Below, one piece after another: positions 50,525 to 61,190 of a stretch of DNA of 64,000 nt. Every line of letters starts with the position of its first letter. The first letter of the stretch is position 1. The stretch covers positions 108,405-172,404 of the forward strand of contig NZ_NMQR01000006.1 in NCBI RefSeq assembly GCF_003545805.1, in the 5' to 3' direction. A program made the position numbers and the translations under genes. The notes beneath the pieces were generated by a model. That model had not been told where the DNA came from. It ran no database searches and worked only from the letters and a program-made list of their open reading frames with translations. This DNA comes from Photorhabdus sp. CRCIA-P01 (lineage in GTDB: Bacteria; Pseudomonadota; Gammaproteobacteria; Enterobacterales; Enterobacteriaceae).

Positions 50525-51862
50525 ATGACTGCAACAAATTTTTCCGAGCTCGAGCTTGATGAACGCCTGCTTGACGCCCTAAATGATAAAGGTTACTCCC
50601 GCCCAACAGCAATTCAGGCTGCTGCTATTCCGGCAGCAATGGATGGGCGTGATGTACTAGGATCAGCACCTACCGGTACTGGTAAAACCGCAACTTACCT
50701 GCTGCCAGCCATGCAACATTTATTGGATTTTCCACGCAAAAAATCTGGGCCACCACGCATTCTGATCCTGACACCTACCCGTGAACTGGCTATGCAAGTG
50801 GCAGATCAGGCAAAAGAATTCGCTGCGCATACCAATTTGGATATCGCTACCATTACTGGCGGCGTAGCCTATATGAATCACGCAGAAATTTTCAGCGAAA
50901 ATCAAGATATTGTCGTCGCCACTACCGGCCGTCTGCTGCAATATATCAAGGAAGAAAACTTTGATTGCCGGGCAGTTGAAACACTGATCCTTGATGAAGC
51001 CGATCGTATGCTGGATATGGGTTTTGCCAACGATATTGAAACCATAGCGGGTGAAACCCGTTGGCGCAAGCAGACCATGCTATTCTCCGCGACGCTGGAA
51101 GGGGAAGCCATTCGTGATTTTGCTGAACGTTTATTGGAAGACCCAGTTGAGATTGATGCAGAACCGTCACGTCGTGAACGCAAAAAAATCCAGCAATTTT
51201 ACTACCGTGCAGATAATTTGGCACACAAAACAGCCCTGCTTTGCCATTTACTAAGACAACCCGATGTCACTAAATCCATTATTTTTGTTCGCAAACGTGA
51301 ACGTGTGCACGAACTTGTGGATGAATTGCATCAAGCCGGTATTAAAGCCCGGTTCCTTGAAGGGGAAATGGTACAAGCGAAGAGGACAGAAGCGGTTAAA
51401 CGCCTGAATGATGGCAGCATTACTGTTCTGGTTGCAACGGATGTTGCCGCCCGTGGATTGGATATTGATGATATCAGTCACGTTTTCAATTTCGATTTAC
51501 CACGCACTGCGGATATTTATCTACACCGTATCGGCCGGACAGCTCGTGCAGGTCGCAAAGGTACTGCAATTACCTTAGTGGAAGCACATGATCATCCTTT
51601 ATTAGGCAAAATCAGTCGCTATCTGAATGAACCACTACAGTCACGAGTTGTTGATGAGCTTCGCCCAACAACCAAAGCACCGAGTGACAAAGCCCTCAAT
51701 AAGCCATCGAAAAAAGTATTGGCTAAACGCAAAGAGAAAAAGAAAGCGGAAGAATCAAAGAAAAAAGTCAAAATACGCCATCGAGATAGCAAAAATATCG
51801 GCAAACGCCGTAAACCTTCTGGGAATCCAAAACCGGAAGCCTCAGCCAGTAGCGATGAGTGA
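50525..51862 (+). CDS. srmB: ATP-dependent RNA helicase SrmB
   Basis: A DEAD-box helicase for early 50S subunit assembly. Motifs in order: Q motif (YSRPTAIQAAAIP), Walker A (PTGTGKTATY), PTRELA, LDEADRMLDMGF, SAT (LFSATLEGEA), and the C-terminal RecA fold with VATDVAARGLDID and HRIGRTARAGR. The tail from about 385 is rich in lysine and likely binds RNA. At 445 residues it equals E. coli SrmB within one. Confidence 0.97.
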   Translation: MTATNFSELELDERLLDALNDKGYSRPTAIQAAAIPAAMDGRDVLGSAPTGTGKTATYLLPAMQHLLDFPRKKSGPPRILILTPTRELAMQVADQAKEFAAHTNLDIATITGGVAYMNHAEIFSENQDIVVATTGRLLQYIKEENFDCRAVETLILDEADRMLDMGFANDIETIAGETRWRKQTMLFSATLEGEAIRDFAERLLEDPVEIDAEPSRRERKKIQQFYYRADNLAHKTALLCHLLRQPDVTKSIIFVRKRERVHELVDELHQAGIKARFLEGEMVQAKRTEAVKRLNDGSITVLVATDVAARGLDIDDISHVFNFDLPRTADIYLHRIGRTARAGRKGTAITLVEAHDHPLLGKISRYLNEPLQSRVVDELRPTTKAPSDKALNKPSKKVLAKRKEKKKAEESKKKVKIRHRDSKNIGKRRKPSGNPKPEASASSDE

Positions 51863-51867
51863 ATCTT

Positions 51868-51896
51868 TAAACGGGCCGATTAGATTAGCCCGTTTA
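51868..51896. terminator. Terminator between srmB and the ankyrin gene
   Basis: TAAACGGGC pairs with GCCCGTTTA around an AT-rich loop. It lies between two converging genes and has A and T runs on both sides, so it can serve both. Confidence 0.7.
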
Positions 51897-51900
51897 TATT

Positions 51901-52488
51901 TTATTTCAAATAATATTGGCTGACTTGCTGAGCTTTCAGCCAATAATTGACTTTCTCATATTCCGCTTGCATCTCACCGCTCCGCACTTTTAGCGGTGTG
52001 AGATTAAAATACGCTTGGAACGTTAGCTGCTGTTTATTTTGCAATTTAGGATCAGCATCTGAATTCAACAATATCAATGCCAGTTTCGGCGAATTAATTT
52101 TGGCTGCAATATGTAACGGAGTATCCCCAATCCGATTAGTTTGATTGGGATTAGCACCGGCGACCAACAGTAATTCGACCTGCATTTCTCTCCCCACCTG
52201 AACCGCAACATGTAAAGGTGTTGCTAAAGTTACAGGATGCATAATATTTACATCCGACGCGACTGTTAACAAAGATTTAAGATAATCAGGGTTGTTGATT
52301 TTTGCAGCCGTATGTAAAGCACTTTCTTGTTGCAAACCAGGTTGAGTAGGATCAGCGCCCTCCTTCAGCAAATTATTAACATCATCCATTTGCTGATTGA
52401 ATATCGCCCATTGTAACGGGGTTATATTTTCTTCACTCCGCTGACAATCCTGTTCCGATTCAGGCTCAATTACTTCACCAATTTTCAT
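51901..52488 (-). CDS. Ankyrin-repeat protein, probable immunity partner of the lipase
   Basis: 195 residues, with four ankyrin-type repeats between about 25 and 150: ITPLQWAIFNQQMDDVNNLL, SALHTAAKINNPDYLKSLL, ATPLHVAVQVGREMQVELLL and DTPLHIAAKINSPKLALILL. No signal peptide or membrane segment is seen, so it should stay in the cytosol. It starts 15 bases after the lipase gene on the same strand. Ankyrin proteins next to lipase effectors are known as inhibitors or immunity proteins, including the Pdl1 lipase of Photorhabdus; that role is inferred here from context. The two genes are absent from the enteric srmB-ung gap I know. Confidence 0.78.
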   Translation of the reverse strand: MKIGEVIEPESEQDCQRSEENITPLQWAIFNQQMDDVNNLLKEGADPTQPGLQQESALHTAAKINNPDYLKSLLTVASDVNIMHPVTLATPLHVAVQVGREMQVELLLVAGANPNQTNRIGDTPLHIAAKINSPKLALILLNSDADPKLQNKQQLTFQAYFNLTPLKVRSGEMQAEYEKVNYWLKAQQVSQYYLK

Positions 52489-52503
52489 CGTGCCTCTCTT
52501 TAA

Positions 52504-53520
52504 TTATGCGGAAACGCTCAGATCCGATTCATTAAGCATGACTAGAGATTCTTCTTGCTGTTCATCATTTAAAGATGACCAAGGTTTGTATATCGTTAAT
52601 AATTCCAGCACCTTTTCAAGAGAATGTGCTTTTAATCCACGTATCAGATTATTAGGAAACCCTTGACCTGACTCTCCTGAATCATCATTATATTTCAGTA
52701 AGATTTTATGTCCTATTGGCTGAGATACTGGCAATTTCTGTTGTAATGCATCAAGTAAATCATGCTCCACAATATAATGACGTACCAATCCATTTTCAGC
52801 GATAGCCCTACCCTCTTGAGGTGAAAAACCCAAATTTTTCATCATATTGTCAGAAACACCGGCTGAATTAAATATTACCGCAGGCTTTCCAACTGATAAT
52901 GCGGCTGTCGCTGCTAATCCACCTCCCAAAGAGTGTCCAGTAAATAACAAATTTTCCCCAAATGCCATTCTGGCAGCACGAGCTAAATCAATGGCTTGAT
53001 GGTATTGAGCTTCATCAAATCCAAAACCTTGTCGTAAATTAGTTAATATATCCTTCAAATCATTAGTGCCCACAAAAGCAACTATATAGAGATCATCATT
53101 CCGATAAATACCCGCCTGAAAACCCGTTGTTTTATCCCTTAAATTTGCCGGTTCTATTCCTGCCTTTAATAATTCACCATCAGAAAGACGAACATAATCA
53201 CCTATTCCCATAGTGGTGCTTATGTAGACATCATCAGAAATTAAAGTCAACATATAATCAATTTCATGGGATTGCTTACCTCTAATTTGCTCAGACTTAA
53301 TTCCTGTGATTGACTTTAAATTAATGTTAATACTCTGCTCGTTAATTAATGATTGATAGACTCTATTATTCTGTTTAGTTGTTTCCGAGAAGGAAAAAAC
53401 CTCAGTAGTCGCTTTTTCAATATTCTGGTCTGGAACAGAAGGCGGTGTAACAAGTTGAAGATTATTTAAAACGGGAAAACTTGAATCGACTGACAGATTC
53501 ATTTCAATTGATAAACTCAT
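52504..53520 (-). CDS. Lipase-like alpha/beta hydrolase, probable secreted effector
   Basis: A 338-residue class 3 lipase-type protein. The nucleophile elbow is LLFTGHSLGGGLAATAA, with Ser197; a likely acid lies in YIVEHDLLDALQ, and His residues occur at GHKILL and KAHSLEKV. The oxyanion-side strand reads YIVAFVGTND. The N-terminal 85 residues have low similarity to known folds and no signal peptide, so secretion, if any, would need a type VI, Tc or other route. It heads a two-gene unit with the ankyrin gene 15 bases downstream. It resembles the Photorhabdus Pdl-type lipases in arrangement; direct identity is not shown. Confidence 0.78.
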   Translation of the reverse strand: MSLSIEMNLSVDSSFPVLNNLQLVTPPSVPDQNIEKATTEVFSFSETTKQNNRVYQSLINEQSININLKSITGIKSEQIRGKQSHEIDYMLTLISDDVYISTTMGIGDYVRLSDGELLKAGIEPANLRDKTTGFQAGIYRNDDLYIVAFVGTNDLKDILTNLRQGFGFDEAQYHQAIDLARAARMAFGENLLFTGHSLGGGLAATAALSVGKPAVIFNSAGVSDNMMKNLGFSPQEGRAIAENGLVRHYIVEHDLLDALQQKLPVSQPIGHKILLKYNDDSGESGQGFPNNLIRGLKAHSLEKVLELLTIYKPWSSLNDEQQEESLVMLNESDLSVSA

Positions 53521-53524
53521 AAAA

Positions 53525-54169
53525 TTCCCCTAAGGATAGCTGAAAATAATCGACGATTTAATCAGTACAACTAATCTATCGGCAGGGAATGCCATTAGGT
53601 TAAATCAATGTTTAAACTTTGTTAACAAAGTTAATCAACTGTGATTCTTCTCTCTGATAACAGAAAAATTTCTACCTATTATTTATCAATAAATAGCCAA
53701 AGAAAGAATCAAAGTGAACTAACGGTTTACAACACATACCGTTTGGGTTTCATACGATATTCAAATAATCCAGCTCATCCTTAACCACAATCTGGCCTTC
53801 ACAGTATTGAATACCCGTAATCATTTCTATCTCTAACGTTCACACAGTAAATAAAATTATCAAGAATTTATCTTGGTTATTTGGTCAAACCAATATATCT
53901 CATTTCAGTATCCCCACATGAATGAGGATATTCATTGATTCAGATCAGTTAATTTCATATAGTTACTACAAAACATATTGCTATCTTATGTTTTAAATAA
54001 GTTTTTATGGCTAACCACAAAGCAATTCTTTGGATAAACTTTCAAAAATACTTTACAACATTGAAATAGTTATCAAGAATTTAGTTTTAGTGTGCATCAA
54101 AGGTTTTCCTCTGATTTTGTAATCGGTAAGCTAACATCCATTTGGTAATCATATAAAAAAGGATTTGCT
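53525..54169. other. Intergenic stretch with a small possible coding remnant
   Basis: No full gene is seen. On the minus strand a frame of 24 codons (53750-53824) begins ATG ATT ACG after a purine-rich stretch and reads MITGIQYCEGQ, then IVVKDELDYLNIV. It looks like the start of a lost gene. The right end should hold the ung promoter; ung has an AAGGATTT ribosome site. Confidence 0.35.
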
Positions 54170-54850
54170 ATGTCCGCACTTCTCACATGGCACGACGTAA
54201 TCGGTAATGAGAAAAAACAACCCTATTTTCTCGACACACTGGCTTATGTCGCAAAAGAACGTCAGGCAGGTAAAACCATTTATCCGCCACAACAGGATGT
54301 ATTCAATGCATTCCGCTACACCGAATTGACTGATATTAAGGTTGTGATACTTGGGCAAGACCCTTACCACGGCCCTAATCAGGCACACGGTCTCTCTTTT
54401 TCTGTGCAACCGGGTATTCCTGCACCACCTTCACTGGTTAATATGTACAAAGAACTGGCATCCGATATACCTGACTTCCAGCATCCAAATCACGGTTGCC
54501 TAATCAGTTGGGCCAAACAAGGGGTGTTGCTACTCAATACCGTACTCACCGTAGAACGTGGTAATGCACACTCCCACGCAAATCTGGGTTGGGAAACTTT
54601 CACTGATAAAGTCATTGCTGCTATCAACGAGCACCGTTCAGGCGTCGTGTTTCTGCTTTGGGGGTCCCATGCACAGAAAAAGGGTAACTTTATTGATGCT
54701 AATAAACATCATGTTCTCAAAGCACCCCACCCATCTCCACTATCTGCCCACAGAGGGTTCTTTGGTTGCAAACACTTTTCAAAAGCCAATGCATTGCTAG
54801 AAAAACAAAGCATCGCGCCAATTAACTGGACACCTGAATTGCCACGGTAA
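54170..54850 (+). CDS. ung: Uracil-DNA glycosylase
   Basis: Removes uracil from DNA by base excision. The water-activating motif is [17 protein letters not shown]; the later LLNTVLTVE and [20 protein letters not shown]-binding segments are intact. The 226-residue length is normal. Divergent from the lipase gene and convergent with grpE. Confidence 0.97.
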   Translation: MSALLTWHDVIGNEKKQPYFLDTLAYVAKERQAGKTIYPPQQDVFNAFRYTELTDIKVVILGQDPYHGPNQAHGLSFSVQPGIPAPPSLVNMYKELASDIPDFQHPNHGCLISWAKQGVLLLNTVLTVERGNAHSHANLGWETFTDKVIAAINEHRSGVVFLLWGSHAQKKGNFIDANKHHVLKAPHPSPLSAHRGFFGCKHFSKANALLEKQSIAPINWTPELPR

Positions 54851-54880
54851 AAAAATGCCGCCCCAGTTGGAGCGGCATTG
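54850..54880 (-). terminator. Terminator of grpE
   Basis: On the minus strand AATGCCGCTCC is followed by a short loop, then GGGGCGGCATT and a run of seven T. It lies between convergent ung and grpE and mainly serves grpE. Confidence 0.8.
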
Positions 54881-54918
54881 ATACTTATTACTGAACTAAA
54901 ATTACTACTGAGCTAAAA

Positions 54919-55500
54919 TTACTTCGATACGGCTACCATTGCCGGGCGTAACAAACGGCCATTTAAGGTATACCCTTTCTGCATGACCATCATGACATGA
55001 TTCGGCTCATGCTGATCGGATTCCATCATGGTCATGGCCTGATGAACTTCAGGATTAAAAGGAATATTTGTGTCGCCAACAACTTCGATACCAAATTTAC
55101 CCACAGCCCCAAGGAAAGATTTCAACGTCAGCTCAATGCCTTCAATCATAGGTGCTATTTCGGTATTAGTACGATCTGCTGCCTCCAAAGCGCGCTCAAG
55201 ATTATCAATCACTGGTAGCAGTTCATTGGCAAATCTTTCTAACGCAAACTTATGGGCTTTTTCCACATCTTGCTCAGTACGACGACGGATATTTTCAACT
55301 TCAGCCTTAGCACGCAAAATAGCATCACGTTCACGCTGTTGCGCCTGCTTGAGCTGCTCTTCCAGCTCTGCGACACGCGGATCAACAACGCTTTCAGTCT
55401 CTGATGCTTCTGCTTTATCCGCACTGTTTTGCTGTTCAGATACAACTTCCATATCTTCCGAGACTTGCTCGTCAGGTATTCTTTGTTCTTTACTACTCAT
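54919..55500 (-). CDS. grpE: Nucleotide exchange factor GrpE
   Basis: The ADP-release factor of the DnaK chaperone. A long N-terminal coiled coil (about residues 35-90, [20 protein letters not shown]) leads to the four-helix bundle and the C-terminal beta wing ([33 protein letters not shown]). It has 193 residues. Divergent from nadK, as in E. coli. No clear heat-shock promoter was identified by eye. Confidence 0.97.
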   Translation of the reverse strand: MSSKEQRIPDEQVSEDMEVVSEQQNSADKAEASETESVVDPRVAELEEQLKQAQQRERDAILRAKAEVENIRRRTEQDVEKAHKFALERFANELLPVIDNLERALEAADRTNTEIAPMIEGIELTLKSFLGAVGKFGIEVVGDTNIPFNPEVHQAMTMMESDQHEPNHVMMVMQKGYTLNGRLLRPAMVAVSK

Positions 55501-55624
55501 GAATATCTCCGCGTATTTGGCATTAATCTCGCTACTTAGCCTATTATGGGGATCTAAATTGGGGATTCAAGGGAACCCGCCGTATTGTGAGGATAAAACC
55601 TCTTGCTAGAAGGAAATTATAACG

Positions 55625-56503
55625 ATGAATAAAAAATTCAAATGCATAGGTATTGTTGGTCATCCTCGCCACCCAGAAGCACTTGCTACTCATGAAATGC
55701 TTTATCATTGGCTAAAATCCAAAGGTTACTCTGTCATTATTGATCGTCAAGTAGCCAAAGACATTGGTTTAAAAGATGTACTAACTGGCGGTCTGACCGA
55801 AATTGGTAAACAAGCTGATTTAGCTGTCGTTGTTGGTGGTGACGGCAATATGTTGGGCGCTGCCCGAGTCCTTTCCCGCTATGACATTAAAGTCATTGGC
55901 ATTAACAGAGGCAATCTGGGTTTTCTGACAGATTTAGATCCTGATAATGCTTTGCAACAACTTTCTGAAGTATTGGATGGTGAATATCGGAACGAACACC
56001 GTTTCCTACTAGAAGCCCAAGTCAGAAGAAACGGCCAAAAACCCCGTATCAGTACCGCAATCAACGAAGTCGTACTCCATCCGGGGAAAGTGGCACATAT
56101 GATTGAATTCGAAGTCTATATCGATGAACGCTTTGCCTTTTCCCAACGTTCTGACGGGCTGATTATCGCAACGCCAACCGGTTCCACAGCTTACTCGCTT
56201 TCGGCAGGCGGGCCAATTTTGACGCCTAATCTGGATGCTATCGTCCTAGTACCGATGTTTCCACATACATTGTCTTCCCGCCCATTGGTTATCAGTAGTG
56301 AAAGCAGCATCAGGCTGAAATTTTCCCAAAATAGCAACGATTATGAAGTCAGTTGCGATAGCCAGATAGTTCTACCTATACAGGATGGAGAGGATGTCAT
56401 TATTAGCCGCAGCAAACAGAAGCTCAATCTCATTCATCCTAAAGACTATAATTACTTCAATACATTAAGTACAAAACTAAGCTGGTCTAAAAAAATGTTC
56501 TAA
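55625..56503 (+). CDS. nadK: NAD kinase
   Basis: Phosphorylates NAD to NADP with ATP. The GGDG motif is in [17 protein letters not shown], and the later [16 protein letters not shown] and [15 protein letters not shown] motifs are present. It has 292 residues, as in E. coli. A GAAGGAAATTATAACG ribosome region precedes the ATG. Confidence 0.97.
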   Translation: MNKKFKCIGIVGHPRHPEALATHEMLYHWLKSKGYSVIIDRQVAKDIGLKDVLTGGLTEIGKQADLAVVVGGDGNMLGAARVLSRYDIKVIGINRGNLGFLTDLDPDNALQQLSEVLDGEYRNEHRFLLEAQVRRNGQKPRISTAINEVVLHPGKVAHMIEFEVYIDERFAFSQRSDGLIIATPTGSTAYSLSAGGPILTPNLDAIVLVPMFPHTLSSRPLVISSESSIRLKFSQNSNDYEVSCDSQIVLPIQDGEDVIISRSKQKLNLIHPKDYNYFNTLSTKLSWSKKMF

Positions 56504-56526
56504 AAAATTTAGGTTTCACCACTTTA

Positions 56527-56564
56527 CTGTATAAAAAACCAGTTTATACTGTATGAAGATACAG
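56527..56564 (+). promoter_or_regulatory. Two LexA boxes of recN
   Basis: Box 1 (56527-56542) is CTGTATAAAAAACCAG, with one change from the CTGT-N8-ACAG consensus. Box 2 (56549-56564) is CTGTATGAAGATACAG, a perfect match. Two boxes before recN are also known in E. coli, so recN should be strongly SOS-induced. Confidence 0.9.
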
Positions 56565-56592
56565 AGGTGTTTTTATACACAGGAGAAGTGTG

Positions 56593-58254
56593 ATGCTCAC
56601 CCAGTTAACCATTAGCAATTTTGCCATTGTTCGTGAGCTTGAAATTGACTTCCAGCCAGGTATGACAGCCATCACCGGTGAAACCGGCGCAGGTAAATCC
56701 ATCGCAATTGATGCGTTAGGTTTATGCCTGGGTAATCGTGGTGAAGCCAATATGGTGCGTAGCGGGGCTTCTCGTGCTGATATTTGTGCCCGCTTTTCTC
56801 TTTCTGATACGCCTTCTGCTCGGCAATGGTTAGAAAACCACCAACTTGATGACAGCAATGAATGCTTACTACGCCGCACAATAACGTCAGATGGCCGTTC
56901 CCGAGGCTTTATCAATGGCACTGCCGTACCACTTTCCCAATTACGTGAATTAGGTACCCACCTTATTCAAATCCATGGTCAGCACGCCCATCAATTACTA
57001 TTGAATAATGGTCACCAAAAATGCCTGCTTGATACTTACGCTAATCAATCCAATCTGCAAAATGAAATGAAACAAGCGTATCAGCAATGGCACCAAAGCT
57101 GTCAGGATCTAGCTCGATTCCAACAACAGGCACTTGAACGTCAATCTCGTCAACAGTTACTGGAGTATCACTTAAAAGAGCTCAATGAGCTGGCACCGCA
57201 ACCAGGTGAATATCAGGAACAAGATAATGAATATAAACGGCTAGCAAACCGTGGTCAGCTATTATCCGTCAGCCAAACTGCACTCCAGTTACTCAGTGAT
57301 AACGATGAACAAAATATTATCAGTCTGCTGAATTACGCTAAACACGAACTGGCAGAACTCATCACTATGGATGATAAATTCAGCCAATTACTTACTATGC
57401 TGGAAGATGCATCCATTCAAATTAATGAAGTCAGCGACGAACTCCGCCACTATGGCGATCAACTGGATATGGATCCAAATCGTCTCTTTGAATTGGAACA
57501 AAAAATTTCACAACAAATTAGAGTGGCCCGTAAACACCACGTTGTACCGGAAGAACTTCCTTCACTGCATCAACAATTATTAGAAGAGCAGCAATTACTG
57601 GCGCGGCAAGAAGATGACTGCACTCACCTTAGTGAACAGGTTAATAAACACCATAAGCAGGCATTGGAAGTTGCAGAAAGATTACATCTGGTTCGCCAGC
57701 AATATGCCAAAGAATTAAGTGAACTCATTACCCACAGTATGCATCAACTCGCCATGCCTCATGGTCGCTTTACCATTGATGTCTCTTTTGCACCAGAACA
57801 TCTGAATGCCGACGGTTCAGACAGAGTTGAATTTAATGTCACCACCAACCCTGGTCAACCCCACCAATCTCTCGCAAAAGTCGCTTCAGGTGGTGAACTT
57901 TCCCGTATTGCGTTGGCAATTCAGGTTATAACAGCTAAAAAAATGGAAACATCCGCTTTGATTTTCGATGAAGTGGATGTCGGTATCAGCGGCCCAACAG
58001 CTGCAATTGTCGGCCGTCTGTTACGTGAATTAGGCGAATCTACACAGGTTATGTGCGTCACTCACCTGCCTCAAGTAGCTGGTTGTGGTCACCAACATTT
58101 TTATGTCAGTAAACAAACTGACGGTGAAGAAACTGAAACTCAAATGCAGCTGCTGGATAAAAAAGCCAGATTACAAGAGCTGGCGCGGCTTCTCGCAGGC
58201 AGTGAAGTCACAAAAAATACCCTGGCAAACGCCAAAGAGCTGCTAGCAGCGTAA
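56593..58254 (+). CDS. recN: DNA repair protein RecN
   Basis: An SMC-like ATPase for double-strand break repair. Walker A is [15 protein letters not shown] near residue 30; two coiled-coil stretches (about 150-230 and 270-360) are rich in Gln and Leu; the ABC signature [13 protein letters not shown] and Walker [15 protein letters not shown] are near the C-terminus. The ATG at 56593, seven bases after AGGAG, is chosen; a GTG three bases earlier could also serve. It has 553 residues. Confidence 0.97.
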   Translation: MLTQLTISNFAIVRELEIDFQPGMTAITGETGAGKSIAIDALGLCLGNRGEANMVRSGASRADICARFSLSDTPSARQWLENHQLDDSNECLLRRTITSDGRSRGFINGTAVPLSQLRELGTHLIQIHGQHAHQLLLNNGHQKCLLDTYANQSNLQNEMKQAYQQWHQSCQDLARFQQQALERQSRQQLLEYHLKELNELAPQPGEYQEQDNEYKRLANRGQLLSVSQTALQLLSDNDEQNIISLLNYAKHELAELITMDDKFSQLLTMLEDASIQINEVSDELRHYGDQLDMDPNRLFELEQKISQQIRVARKHHVVPEELPSLHQQLLEEQQLLARQEDDCTHLSEQVNKHHKQALEVAERLHLVRQQYAKELSELITHSMHQLAMPHGRFTIDVSFAPEHLNADGSDRVEFNVTTNPGQPHQSLAKVASGGELSRIALAIQVITAKKMETSALIFDEVDVGISGPTAAIVGRLLRELGESTQVMCVTHLPQVAGCGHQHFYVSKQTDGEETETQMQLLDKKARLQELARLLAGSEVTKNTLANAKELLAA

Positions 58255-58367
58255 TTTGATACAACTTTTGCGTATATTTAAGGTCATAGCTAAAGCTTGT
58301 AAAGGTTTTCAATCTCGTCAAGGTCTATTATTATCAACACCCTGACTCCTAAAGGAATGTAATTACC

Positions 58368-58715
58368 ATGCGCTGTAAAATGTTGACTGCCGCTGCTGTA
58401 TCATTCGTTATGCTGACTGCGGGTTGCTCTACGTTGGAACGGGCTGTTTATCGCCCTGACATTAATCAGGGAAACTACCTAACACCGGCTAGTGTATCAA
58501 AAATCCACAAGGGAATGACCCAGCAACAGGTAGCTTACACATTAGGAACACCAATGTTACAAGACCCATTTGGGACTCAAACGTGGTTTTATGTATTTCG
58601 TCAGCAACCTGGGCACGAAAAAGTGACTCAGCAAACGCTGACCCTGACATTTGACAGTAATGGTGTACTAACTGACATTAAAAACGAAAATTCACTTACC
58701 GAAGATCTTAAATAA
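58368..58715 (+). CDS. bamE: Outer membrane protein assembly factor BamE
   Basis: A small lipoprotein of the Bam complex that inserts beta-barrel proteins. The signal ends in the lipobox [11 protein letters not shown] with the lipidated cysteine near residue 20. The fold signature [20 protein letters not shown] and WFYVFRQQ follow. It has 115 residues. Downstream of recN, as in E. coli. Confidence 0.96.
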   Translation: MRCKMLTAAAVSFVMLTAGCSTLERAVYRPDINQGNYLTPASVSKIHKGMTQQQVAYTLGTPMLQDPFGTQTWFYVFRQQPGHEKVTQQTLTLTFDSNGVLTDIKNENSLTEDLK

Positions 58716-58725
58716 CCAAAGAAAT

Positions 58726-58764
58726 ATAGACAGTCAGTCAAAAAATAGATCGCTGACTGTCTAT
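58726..58764. terminator. Terminator between bamE and rnfH
   Basis: A perfect 12-bp stem, ATAGACAGTCAG with CTGACTGTCTAT, lies between two converging genes. The A-rich loop is 15 bases. It can serve both strands. Confidence 0.8.
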
Positions 58765-58769
58765 GATAA

Positions 58770-59063
58770 CTATTGAGCATTATTTTTAGCCCGCTCAGCA
58801 CGTTTACGACGCATTTCTTTTGGATCAGCCAATAATGGGCGGTAAATTTCCACCCTATCACCCTCTTCCAAAATATCCGTCAACTTGACAGGACGGCTAT
58901 AAACTCCGACTTTATTCTTTTGCAAATCAATATCATTACGCAAAGCCAGCAAACCTGATGCAACTATTGCCTGCTCAACAGTTGCACCTTGAGACAATTT
59001 CACCGTACGCAGATATTGGTGATCAGGCAATGCATAAACAACTTCGACATTGATATCAGACAC
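58770..59063 (-). CDS. rnfH: RnfH family ubiquitin-like protein (RatB)
   Basis: A small (97-residue) protein of the RnfH/RatB family with a ubiquitin-like fold, paired with ratA; function unknown. The GTG start at 59063 gives [17 protein letters not shown], which matches the family N-terminus; the longer frame from an upstream ATG would add 28 residues lying inside ratA and is rejected. A basic tail ([15 protein letters not shown]) ends it. It overlaps ratA by eight bases. Confidence 0.9.
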   Translation of the reverse strand: MSDINVEVVYALPDHQYLRTVKLSQGATVEQAIVASGLLALRNDIDLQKNKVGVYSRPVKLTDILEEGDRVEIYRPLLADPKEMRRKRAERAKNNAQ

Positions 59064-59490
59064 GATAAACCTCGCGTGCACGCAAAGTAAAAGCCTGCAC
59101 CATACTCCCGGCAAGTTCCTTAAAAATCTTACCAAAAGCCAATTCAATCAGTTTATTAGTGAACTCAAAATCAAGGCGCAATTCAACTTTACAGGCATCT
59201 TCACTCAATGGTATAAACTGCCAGCCTCCCATTAACTTACGAAAAGGCCCGTCGACCAGTTGCATATTAATACTTTGGTTATCGGCCAGAATATTCCGGG
59301 TAACAAAGGTCTTACTTATACCCGCTTTCGAAACATCGACTGATGCAGTCATTTCGTTATTGCTAACACTCAACACACGACTGCCAACACACCCCGGTAA
59401 AAAATCCGGATAAGAACCGATATCATTGACCAATTTGTACATTTGTTCCACGCTGTACGGTACTAACGCAGAGCGACTAATCTGTGGCAT
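59056..59490 (-). CDS. ratA: Ribosome-associated toxin RatA (START-like)
   Basis: A START/polyketide-cyclase-fold protein of 144 residues, said to bind 50S subunits and block 70S formation. The N-terminus [20 protein letters not shown] and the body [29 protein letters not shown] fit the family. The start at 59490 is preferred to one ten codons upstream because it matches the family. It reads away from smpB, as in E. coli. Confidence 0.93.
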   Translation of the reverse strand: MPQISRSALVPYSVEQMYKLVNDIGSYPDFLPGCVGSRVLSVSNNEMTASVDVSKAGISKTFVTRNILADNQSINMQLVDGPFRKLMGGWQFIPLSEDACKVELRLDFEFTNKLIELAFGKIFKELAGSMVQAFTLRAREVYRV

Positions 59491-59646
59491 ATAATTTCCT
59501 GTAAGGCTTAATTGTAGCAAATAATATCACCTATACGTGATCAAAGAAAAATCTGTCAGCATATAATGCAATAAACACTCATTAATCGGCAAATATGCAC
59601 GGGAAAAGATTTCTTTCACCAAAGCATTCAGTATAATGCATACACT

Positions 59647-60129
59647 ATGACAAAGAAAAAAGCACACAAACCCGGTTCGGCAACCATTGCCATGAATAGA
59701 CGAGCTCGTCACGAATACTTCATTGAAGAAGAATTTGAAGCGGGTCTCTCGTTACAAGGATGGGAAGTCAAATCGCTGCGCGCTGGTAAAGCCAACATCA
59801 GCGACAGTTACGTTTTGCTCAAAGATGGCGACGCTTATCTTTTTGGTGCCACCATCACCCCATTAAATGTAGCTTCTTCCCATGTCGTCTGTGATCCAAT
59901 GCGTTCACGCAAACTCTTACTTAATCAGCGCGAACTTGACTCATTATATGGTCGAGTCAATCGTGAAGGTTATACCGTTGTTGCCTTATCTCTCTATTGG
60001 AAAAATGCTTGGTGCAAAGTCAAAATTGGCGTAGCGAAAGGCAAAAAGGCACACGACAAACGTTCGGACATCAAAGAACGTGAATGGAAATTAGACAAAG
60101 CACGTATTATGAAGAATGCCGGGCGATAA
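59647..60129 (+). CDS. smpB: SsrA-binding protein SmpB
   Basis: Binds tmRNA and brings it to stalled ribosomes. The conserved core is [39 protein letters not shown] and the C-terminal basic tail with [16 protein letters not shown]. It has 160 residues. It lies about 50 bases upstream of the tmRNA gene. Confidence 0.98.
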   Translation: MTKKKAHKPGSATIAMNRRARHEYFIEEEFEAGLSLQGWEVKSLRAGKANISDSYVLLKDGDAYLFGATITPLNVASSHVVCDPMRSRKLLLNQRELDSLYGRVNREGYTVVALSLYWKNAWCKVKIGVAKGKKAHDKRSDIKEREWKLDKARIMKNAGR

Positions 60130-60179
60130 ATTCTGGTATTATGGTTTAGTGTTCTGATATACTTGCGTCTAAGACACTT

Positions 60180-60543
60180 GGGGCTGATTCTGGATTCGAC
60201 GGGATTCGCGAAACCCAAGGTGCATGCCGAGGGGCGGTTGGCCTCGTAAAAAGCCGCAAAAAAATAGTCGCAAACGACGAAAAATACGCACTAGCAGCTT
60301 AATAACCTGCGCAGAGCCCTCTCTCCCTAGCCTCCGCTCTTAGGACGGGGATCAAGAGAGGTCAAACCCAAAAGAGATCGCGTGGATGCCTTGCCTGGGG
60401 TTGAAGCGTTAAATCTAATCAGGCTAGTTTGTTAGTGGCGTGTCTATCCGCAGCTGGCAAGCGAATGTAAAGATTAGACTAAGCATGTAGTACCAAGGAT
60501 GTAGGAATTTCGGACGCGGGTTCAACTCCCGCCAGCTCCACCA
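60180..60543 (+). ncRNA. ssrA: Transfer-messenger RNA (tmRNA)
   Basis: It rescues stalled ribosomes and tags the nascent chain. The 5' end GGGGCTGATTCTGGATTCGA and the tRNA-like 3' end (GGTTCAACTCCCGCCAGCTC, then CACCA) are clear. The tag codons run from 60270 and give ANDEKYALAA before TAA at 60300; E. coli has ANDENYALAA. The length of 364 nt is normal. Phage-like sequence follows the 3' end. Confidence 0.98.
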
Positions 60544-60551
60544 AATAAATC

Positions 60552-60583
60552 AAGGGGTTACGTGAGAACGTAGCCCCTTTTTC
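60552..60583 (+). terminator. Terminator of tmRNA
   Basis: GGGGTTACG and CGTAGCCCC form a stem, followed by five T. It begins about ten bases after the mature 3' end. Confidence 0.75.
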
Positions 60584-61190
60584 TTTGTCTATGTCCACTT
60601 TACGTCCACCCATTTTATTTTTATGGGCATCAATGGACACTACCTGCACCACTGTATTCCTGCTGATTCATCACTGAAATTACTTAAGATGCTTGAACGT
60701 AACCCTGCACTTATTAATGAATTAAACACACTTTAATGCTTTCACTTTCTCCTTGTCATAATGCAAAAGGAGAAAATAATTTCAGTTCTGTATATCCTGT
60801 AAAGCCGCGCCCTATCTGATTTCTATGATAAATGCACGGCTTTCCTTCATGATCTTATTTTTCATGTAAAATATAATTTTTCCTTTAATATCATTGCATT
60901 GTAATTTTCTCCGTTGTCTTCTTTTGATCCAAAAACTGAAATTTCCTGAAAATCTTTTCAAACCTTTCAGTTTGTGATTTCTCTCACACCGCCAGTTCTG
61001 GTGCGGTTTGGCAGTTTGACTTGTAAGATTTTAAAACTGAAAAAATTTTTTGATCCAAAACATGCAGGCGGGTGCGGTGTAGTGCCGTTTTCGTCATAAG
61101 TTCGCTTATTTCGTCATAAGCAAAGTGAGACAAACCGTCACTAAGGTATTTATTTGATTCTTGAGTCAGATAATACAATCGGTTAAAGTA
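60584..61190. other. Phage-type remnant region behind tmRNA
   Basis: No full gene is seen. A frame of 37 codons, 60623-60736 plus, begins ATGGGCATCAATGG and ends SLKLLKMLERNPALINELNT, then L and stop; it has no clear ribosome site and may be the end of a lost phage protein. At 61095-61125 CGTCATAAG occurs twice in tandem. No integrase gene lies in this stretch. Confidence 0.4.
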
